This document shows, one piece after another, positions 57,501 through 64,000 of a stretch of 64,000 nucleotides of DNA. This DNA is from Trichostrongylus colubriformis (taxonomy: Eukaryota; Nematoda; Chromadorea; Rhabditida; Trichostrongylidae): contig OZ022257.1 of assembly GCA_963978905.1 (NCBI GenBank), forward strand, positions 7,135,155-7,199,154, read 5' to 3'. Made by a program: the position numbers and the translations under genes. Position 1 is the first letter of the stretch, and every line of letters begins with the position of its first letter. A model generated the notes under the pieces. That model was given only the letters and a program-made list of their open reading frames with translations. It had not been told where the DNA came from and searched no databases.

Positions 57501-60500
57501 TCAATAGGAACAATTTATTGGGTTGAGGAATAAGTCCCCGCGGTTTTTTTCAAACCCGATTTTTCACATTATTCCCTCCATCTTTCTACAAAGCTTATAT
57601 ATGTTTTTGATAGAGCTTTTTTTGCTCTACAAATGCTTATATCTATTTTTCGATTCCTTCGACTACCCAATATTTATGAGGTTTGAAAGTGAAAGTAGCT
57701 GAAGGCAAAAAAATGGCGCTTGCGCACCTCATCTTTCTCGTCTGCCATCGAGGTCAAAAAATAAATGTGCATACGTTTCGATAGAGCTTTTTCAGCTCTA
57801 CAAAAAGATCCTACTTTTTATTCAAATCGCTCAACTTTTTGCTGTTTTTAAGGTTCACAAATGCAGTACTCGCAAAAGTGTGCGCTTTCGTTATCGCCTC
57901 TTCCTCCCCTACCATCGAGATTGGAGGTGATGTGCATATATGCATTCGATAGAGCTTTTCTTGCTCTACAAGTGTACACCACTATTCTTTTGTATCCCTT
58001 CATATTTTAGCATTTAGGAATAAGTATCTACCTATTTTTCAATTCGGAATTGCGTGATGAAAATAATTTCTTTTACGGATTGTTTTGTACCATTCGATAG
58101 AGCTCTTTTCGCTCTACAAGACGGTTTTTACATTTTTTGGTCTAATTGATTTTGCCATTTTTTAGATCATTTTAAACTCGACAAAATCGAACATTTTCGA
58201 CTAGATGTGTCAAAAATGCTCGATTTCGTCGACTTTAAAGTAATCTAAAAAATGGCAAAAATTAATCAGAACAAAAACCGTAAACATCATCTTGTAGAGC
58301 GAAAAGAGCTCTATCGAATGGTACAAAACAATTCGTAAAAGAAATTATTTTCATCACGCAATTTCGAATTGAAAAATAGGTAGATACTTATTCCTAAATG
58401 CTAAAATATGAAAGGATACAAAAGAGGAGTGGCGTAGCCTTGTAGAGCAAGAAAAGCTCTGTCGAATGCATATATGCACATCACCTCCAATCTCGATGGT
58501 AGGGGAGGAAGAGGCGATAACGAAAGCGCACACTTTTGCGAGTACTGCATTTGTGAGTCTTAAAAACAGCAAAAAGTTGAGCGATTTGAATAAAAAGTGG
58601 TATCTTTTTGTAGAGCTGAAAAAGCTCTATCGAAACATATGCACATTTATTTTTTGACCTCGATGGCAGACGAGAAAGATGAGGTGCGCAAGCGCCATTT
58701 TTTTGCCTTCAGCTACTTTCACTTTCAAACCTCATAAATATTGGGTAGTCGAAGGAATCGAAAAATAGATATAAGCATTTGTAGAGCAAAAAAAGCTCTA
58801 TCAAAAACATATATAAGCTTTGTAGAAAGATGGAGGGAATAATGTGAAAAATCGGGTTTGAAAAAAACCGCGGGGACTTATTCCTCAACCCAATATAAGT
58901 TTCAATCAATCACCTCTTTTGTTTTCTTACTGGTTTATTTATGTTTGACTATACCCTTTGGTGGTGTGGTATCAGTCTGTGTTTGTTCTTGTGTTTGCTG
59001 TGCTGTGATTTTTCCATCTGATCATTATGTTTCCATGCATGCTGGATGAAGTGATACGTGTACTGATGATGTGATTCCAGGATAATTCGGTACGTTACTT
59101 GTCATATGTTCTGTGTTTTCCGCAGAAGCATGGATTGTTTACGGTTCTCGAGTATCTTCAAAAAGCCTACAAAATCTGTGTTTTGCAGAATAACGACGTC
59201 TATCTTGAAGCTCAAATTGAGAACACTGCTGCAACTGCGATGATTCTTGAACGAGTGGAACTGGAACCAAGCTCGAATTATACTGTCACGAGTATTCATT
59301 GCGGGTAAGTCCTCTGTACTTCTATATATTCTTTGTACCGTATTCAACCTTTGCGATAGTTTGCAGTCCGTTTGCAGTTCTGGTGAAGATAATGTGCGTG
59401 AAGTTTGAACCTGCAATTTGCCATCCGACGCGACGTGAGGGGTACGCGAGGTTTGGCGTCATGCCGTATGACTGGTAGAGAGCAGCGGGTACAGCGAAAG
59501 TCGGGAAGTAGGAGACTTAAAGGGATCGTTCACGGAAGAACGAGTTTCTCTGTTACCTTTATATTTATATCGTATTAGCCGTAAAGGGCCACATGCAAAG
59601 TTCCACGCGAAAAAGTGAGATTTTGGCTAAGATACAGCTCCCCAAATTCTTGGCCGGGTAGGGGACCTCCGAATGAAACTTCATCCCGTCGTTGCCGCGG
59701 TTGGGAGCGGAGAGTGGGACTATGCACGTAACTTTTGTTCCTACAAGGCGCGGCGTACGACAGGGCGGGTACTTGCTCGGAGACCCCGCCCCCCGGCCGA
59801 GAATTTGTGATGCTGTATCTTAGTCGGATTCGCATTTTTTTCGCGTGAAACTTTGCATGCGACTCACATTAGGCAAATACAACATAATTATATGGGTAAC
59901 TTCAAAACTCATTTTTTTCGTGGACGGTTGCTCTCCGTGGCGGAAGTGTACGAGCCGGTGGTAAAATGCGTTGCTGTTCCATGCATCATGGCAATTGCGC
60001 TCTCGCGATTGTACAACTGCGGCTCGACTCTTGCCATGCTTTACCTAGAAGTAATTGAATGAAGCAACCGTAAAGGCCGTGGTAAGCAGAATAATGTACC
60101 GGGCTCCCCAGCTCCTGTTCATGGCCTGCAAGGTCCGAATTACATGAAGTTTCTACGCGTGCGGTCATTTTTTGTAGCCTTTAGTGATGCGGAAGAACTT
60201 TCTGGTATGTACCTCCGACCTCATGATATTCGCCAGTTTCTCTTCTGTCTTACTCCCAAAGATGCCCCTAGTAGTGTGTGAGTTTTATATTCAATATTTT
60301 TTCATGAATTTGACTTAAAGGTGCGGTTATGCATACAATGTTGTAGATATAAAGATATGACCAATATTGGCAAATTGGATATGTCGTGGAGAACGAGTAT
60401 GGGTGAGCGAGGCCGTCTTCAGACCAGTCCATTGCAGCGAATCGTAAGTTCAAAGAGGTCTCCTACCTTTTCTCTCTTTGTTTTCAGCTAGTCCTCGCGA

Positions 60501-61534
60501 GATTGTGTGTTTCCCAACTTCTTTAAGGCTCCAGCACATGGTGATGTTCGGTTGTCTGTAGAGAATTTACCAGCAACGGTACCGGTCCGTAAACCGTTCA
60601 CTATAGACTGTAAGCTGTACAACTGCTGGTGAGTTACCAGCATTTTATCAAAATATCCTTAGATGGCCAATACAAATAAATATGTCAGCACTAGGCTTCA
60701 CATACACTTTGCATACTATTGAGATAAAATTAAAAAAAAAGCTGGTGAAATGGTCAGTATGCAAATAGTAACTTTATTATAAAAAATTTTATTTTCTATA
60801 ATAGTAAGCTGTGCAATCTTTAATAACGTATTTTTGAATTGTATCAAAAGCATCTGCCACGTTCCCAGGGAGAACGTAACATTTAAGTGGTCATTGGTGG
60901 AAGGTGTAGAAAGGCGTTTGACTACATCTCGGGTGCTAAGCTTTGGCCGATGGAGCTAACATAAGGCCTTCCACTGACGTCGGTGGAGATGTCACCTGCC
61001 TCTTAACAAGCATTGAACGCGTTTCCTATTTGGGTGTCAATTTACGGATTACTACAAAACTACGGCAGCTGTGGCCATTGAGTCATTCCTTTACTTTTTT
61101 GAGATGTAAATGAAGTTGTTCATTTCAGTGAGCGATCTCTAGATCTGCAACTGGAGCTTCAAAATACATCAAAGTCACTCATTTTCTGTTCTATTTCCGG
61201 GGTGTCTCTAGGACAGGTACCACCGAATGGTAGCGTGTCCTTCAGTGTTGAGATGCTTCCAATCGCTATAGGATTTCAGGTAAGTACCATTGATCTCAAA
61301 CTGATAGAAGCCCGTTCGTAGCTGAGTCGTCAAATAGCCGCATTCGGAATACAGTCGGCCTCACAGCTCTGACCACGATTTCCGAAAGTGATTGTCTGAG
61401 AACTGTTCTGTTTCTGTGTTTTTAGCTCACAACGAAAAGTCTTATTTCAGTCAATTTCGGGTATTCGAATAGTAGACTCGTTTCTGAAGAAAACATACGA
61501 TCACGATGACATTGCACAGGTGTTTGTGATGTAG
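54569..61534 (+). CDS. TRAPPC13, TRAPP complex subunit
   Basis: TRAPPC13 (C5orf44, Trs65-related) is a subunit of metazoan TRAPP, a Rab GEF and tether in ER-Golgi traffic and autophagy. The model of about 380 aa (human about 417) aligns to recalled human motifs: [104 protein letters not shown]. It is all-beta in character with no membrane segment. Exons: 54569-54732, 54825-54909, 55246-55370, 56235-56352, 59081-59089 (probable microexon), 59189-59304, 60185-60277, 60347-60443, 60528-60628, 61129-61279, 61451-61534; phases agree with or without the 9-nt exon. Intron 3 (864 nt) shows nothing recognised; introns 4 and 6 carry foldback elements. Likely the counterpart of C. elegans C56C10.7 (from memory). 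Confidence 0.94.
54910..54936. repeat. Simple repeat (TTGA)n
   Basis: Four to five TTGA units at the start of TRAPPC13 intron 2, right after the donor site. Confidence 0.7.
57518..58893. mobile_element. 1.4-kb mariner-type foldback with eight internal hairpins
   Basis: The element is one near-complete palindrome. It starts TTGGGTTGAGGAATAAGTCC at 57518, ends with the complement at 58893, and has TA at 57516-57517 and 58894-58895. The terminus resembles mariner ends (GGTTG...AATAAGTCCCC). Each arm is about 680 bp with high identity and the centre is near 58205. Spaced along the arms are TAGAGC...GCTCT(A/G) mini-hairpins at 57611, 57782, 57950 and 58098, mirrored at 58295, 58443, 58611 and 58782. 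No transposase frame is present. It lies in TRAPPC13 intron 4. Confidence 0.88.
59521..59930. mobile_element. TTAA-flanked hairpin MITE, copy 2 (diverged)
   Basis: Starts AGGGATCGTTCACGGAAGAA after TTAA (59517-59520). It shares with 41551-41974 the TTCCACGCGAAAAA, GATACAGC and CACATTAGGCAAATACAAC segments, in the same order and as a foldback. The right terminus has decayed (GTGGACGGTTGCTC) with no clear second TTAA. It lies in TRAPPC13 intron 6. Confidence 0.75.
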
Positions 61535-63625
61535 AGTGTGACTGTAAATAGAGTCGTGGCCTATATTATAATATATTCATTAAAGGCACCAGGAGAGGTA
61601 ATTTGATCGGTTGGCTAATATGAGAGTAGAGGTGTCAACTAATGCCGCAGTGGAGAAAGAACGGAGTGAAAGTGTCAAAAATCCCACAAATAGGACCCCA
61701 TTCCTCTCAGGCATTCACAGGGATCCTGTCAAGGACGTATTTTCGGGCGCTTCGCATCTCTCATTGTTAGTGGTGGGGCACGGCCAAGCTATGCCATGGC
61801 CATTCCCCGCCCACCATAGCCATTCCGACTGCACCAGGATCACGATACGGAGCTCAAGACGTGCTTTCCAGCGCACGTTGTTCAACAGTAGTTTTCTCTC
61901 CTTGAACTGGCACGTTCATTTACGGAAACATGCTATTCCTAATCATCCTAATACCCCTCGCGGTGCCTTTAAAATCATAAGTGCATGTTATCTGTTACTT
62001 CGTTGAAGGCACACCACACGATAATCACGTTAGTGGCATACATTCTTGGGGCAAGTTGGTCCTTAGATAGGTGCTCAGGCTGTACCCTTGTTACGGCTTG
62101 ATAGTGCATCCTCGCTGCGATAGGCGCGCTCTACCCGAGCCGAGTTGAGCCCCTCGAGCCGAATCACACCTGGCCTTAGACGAACAAATTTCCAACGTGG
62201 CTCTTACGTGGAGAAGGAATCTTGCAATAAGACAAGATGAGGCAGCGATATCGATAGTGAAGGCAGCTTCAACAAGGAAGAACAATCGTAGCATTTCGCG
62301 CGATATCATCGAGCAAAAGCTCTTCTACAATCTTCATTACTCGCACGAGGACTGAGGGCAGGGAGCTTCATTTTTGGTGGTTGTGCGGAGATTTGGTTCA
62401 TTTTTCTTCACTGATGGGTGAAACAGGGTCTTTACGTCCAGTAATATGCGCGATAACTATCACAGTTTATCGCGAGGTGTGCCTTCAAAGTAGCTTTTGT
62501 TTTAGCAATTTTTTTAGTAAGTGGTGGCTCTTTTTACGAATGGAACTGTTGAAGGAGTGTGAACTGCAAGTATACAACGGTAATAGGAGCATTCTTTCTG
62601 CCTTGCTAAGTATAGACGGTTCCCCAGTCAAGCGAATGAGGATTAGGTCATGGGTTTTTTGTGCTAGGTAAGCTTTACAAGCTTTTATCTGACTATTCCC
62701 CACTCATCCCTGGCTGGCTAGGCGGAGAGGGAGGGGGAAAGTTCCTGGAAAACTTTTGGACCATTTCGGTGCCCCTTCTTCTCTCTCATCTCGAGTAAGG
62801 CTATCGTACGGCAACCATGCAAAATAGCAATAAAAGAAGATTTTGTACGGAGAATTTTCGCAGAGGATCGCACCGATGCGCCCATTCCCTGGGCCTATCC
62901 TGGAGTAATGGGCTCTTTGTTGAGATTCCTCGAAAAAAGATAAAAAAACGTATGAAATTCGGGTGATGTGTTGTGATCAAATTTAATGTTTATGTGAAAA
63001 TTTATGCGGTAAATGTGATATATAGATTGTTGTTACACAATAAATTGAATATGGTAATACAATATAAACATTGCATATAATTAAGTCAACTTGTTAATGA
63101 GGTTTGAACGAGATTTTTACAGACAAAACATAGTTCATTCGGTTATTGCTGAAAAAAATGAGACCTGGTAAGGCGAGGGAAAGCACTTGAAATGAGTCTG
63201 TCACGGCTCTATGAATGTGAAAACAGGAGTTTTATAAGTGATGTGGAATTTATCGCAATGTAGCTTTCTTTACTACACAGATTGATTTTGATCCGGCACT
63301 CGCGCGCGGTCTCGAAGCGGGTGGTTTCAGTACTGGAGGGCAAGGAGAACAGCTTTAGTTAGGCACGCTATCAACTACTCCTATCCTTTGACAGCAGTGC
63401 CAGCGCCAGTTTACTTTATCTGCTCCTATCGCCCGACATCAAATGTGGTTGAAATGGTTTGCACGAATTGAAAAAAAAATCAATTTAACGACTGTACTAT
63501 CAGACTGATGCAAAATTCAATGTAAACAATATGACAAGGAGGTTAACTGTTATTGCAGCTGGAAGATCCATGAAAGGCGCGCCCTGCGGTGATTCCCAAT
63601 CGAGACCATTCAGCATTTACAGGTC
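61535..63625. other. Spacer between convergent TRAPPC13 and the DB-like gene
   Basis: ATTAAA near 61578 may be the TRAPPC13 polyadenylation signal. An open frame at 62176-62355 (plus) reads 59 codons to TGA, containing NVALTWRRNLAIRQDEAAIS, with no recognised family, start or splice context. Nothing else is supported. Confidence 0.45.
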
Positions 63626-63757
63626 TTATTTCTTGAGCCTGTTGACGGTATCGTGCCAGAAGCATGCTTTCATGTTCTCGAAACGTTCATAACATGGCAC
63701 ATATGACATGTCGAGCATGGTAACATTACCTGGTCGTTGATCACAGAACGTCAAACA
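63626..63757 (-). CDS. C-terminal exon of a DB-module-like secreted protein (partial)
   Basis: Read on the minus strand, TTTCAG at 63758-63763 is followed by 43 codons and TAA. The sequence CLTFCDQRPGNVTMLDMSY, then a Cys in PCYERF, then KACFW, fits the end of the nematode DB module (a Cys-rich extracellular domain with ...C-x3-C...C...C-F spacing). It starts in phase 0. The upstream exons lie beyond the right edge, and its intron contains a TTAA-family MITE fragment. Function unknown; family call is by cysteine spacing from memory. Confidence 0.65.
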   Translation of the reverse strand, partial: CLTFCDQRPGNVTMLDMSYVPCYERFENMKACFWHDTVNRLKK

Positions 63758-63892
63758 CTGAAAGAAATAGAATTTTGAAACAGTTTACGGTAACGCACGA
63801 TTGGGTTCATACTTGGCGACTGGTGGCGCGCTCGCAGTTATGTATTGACGTGACTTTGGATTCTACGTTGGGTTTTTATTTTTGCTAATCCA

Positions 63893-64000
63893 AAGGAATC
63901 GTCCATGAAAATTTGAGTTCTTCTCGCTTCCATACAGTCACGTAGTACTTGTTCTCTGTGGACCACATGCAATGTTTCAAGCGAAAAAATTGAATTCGGC
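63893..64000. mobile_element. TTAA-family MITE, copy 3, cut by window end
   Basis: AAAGGAATCGTCCATGAAAA at 63893 and CCACATGCAATGTTTCAAGCGAAAAAATTG further in match the left arms at 41551 and 59521. The right half is outside the window. No TTAA is visible at its left edge. Confidence 0.65.

Overview
The window reads as the genome of a clade V nematode, probably a strongylid (hookworm or Haemonchus relative). The grounds are many short introns with TTTCAG-type acceptors, AG acceptors within a few bases of most start codons (the mark of spliced-leader trans-splicing), dense small inverted-repeat transposons in introns, and animal proteins whose best recalled matches are C. elegans genes. Genus is inference.

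Layout, left to right. (1) 16-17969, plus: autophagy tether EPG-5, 5' end outside the window, 59 exons traced. (2) 22344-27800, plus: DNAJC16-type J-domain/thioredoxin membrane protein (dnj-8), 18 exons, 799 aa. (3) 28856-31574, plus: AIP-like FKBP-fold/TPR co-chaperone, 8 exons, 355 aa. (4) 36424-42636, plus: SDF4/Cab45-like protein with six EF-hands, 10 exons, 329 aa, with a tRNA-Asp(GTC) antisense in intron 1. (5) 44827-49850, minus: ESCRT-III subunit CHMP4/VPS-32, 5 exons, 221 aa. (6) 50488-53155, plus: nascent-polypeptide-associated complex beta subunit (icd-1/BTF3), 5 exons, 162 aa. (7) 54569-61534, plus: TRAPPC13, 11 exons including a likely 9-nt microexon, about 380 aa. (8) 63626-63757, minus: last exon of a secreted cysteine-rich DB-module-like gene running off the right edge. 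Apart from the partly resolved EPG-5, these models were checked for reading phase across every junction.

From memory, genes 1-7 are the same set as on C. elegans chromosome II cosmid C56C10, so this is probably a conserved syntenic block. Several members serve membrane traffic (EPG-5 autophagosome-lysosome tethering, CHMP4 membrane scission, TRAPPC13 vesicle tethering) and several serve protein folding or the secretory lumen (DNAJC16, AIP, NAC-beta, SDF4). The long spaces between start sites argue against a tight operon here, although each gene looks trans-spliced.

The rest is introns and spacers colonised by non-autonomous transposons. There are four TA-flanked Tc1/mariner-type elements (418-909, 19804-20547, 43275-44310, 57518-58893). 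A TTA/TAA-flanked Harbinger-like hairpin family has clear copies at 19163, 30964, 33704, 37994 and 39214. A TTAA-flanked hairpin family lies at 41551, 59521 and 63893. There are also a palindromic family at 19010 and 54263, a large inverted repeat with an inner stem-loop at 48523-49295, and a tRNA-derived SINE near 40553. The most striking object is the 1.4-kb foldback at 57518-58893 inside TRAPPC13, which carries eight evenly spaced small hairpins.
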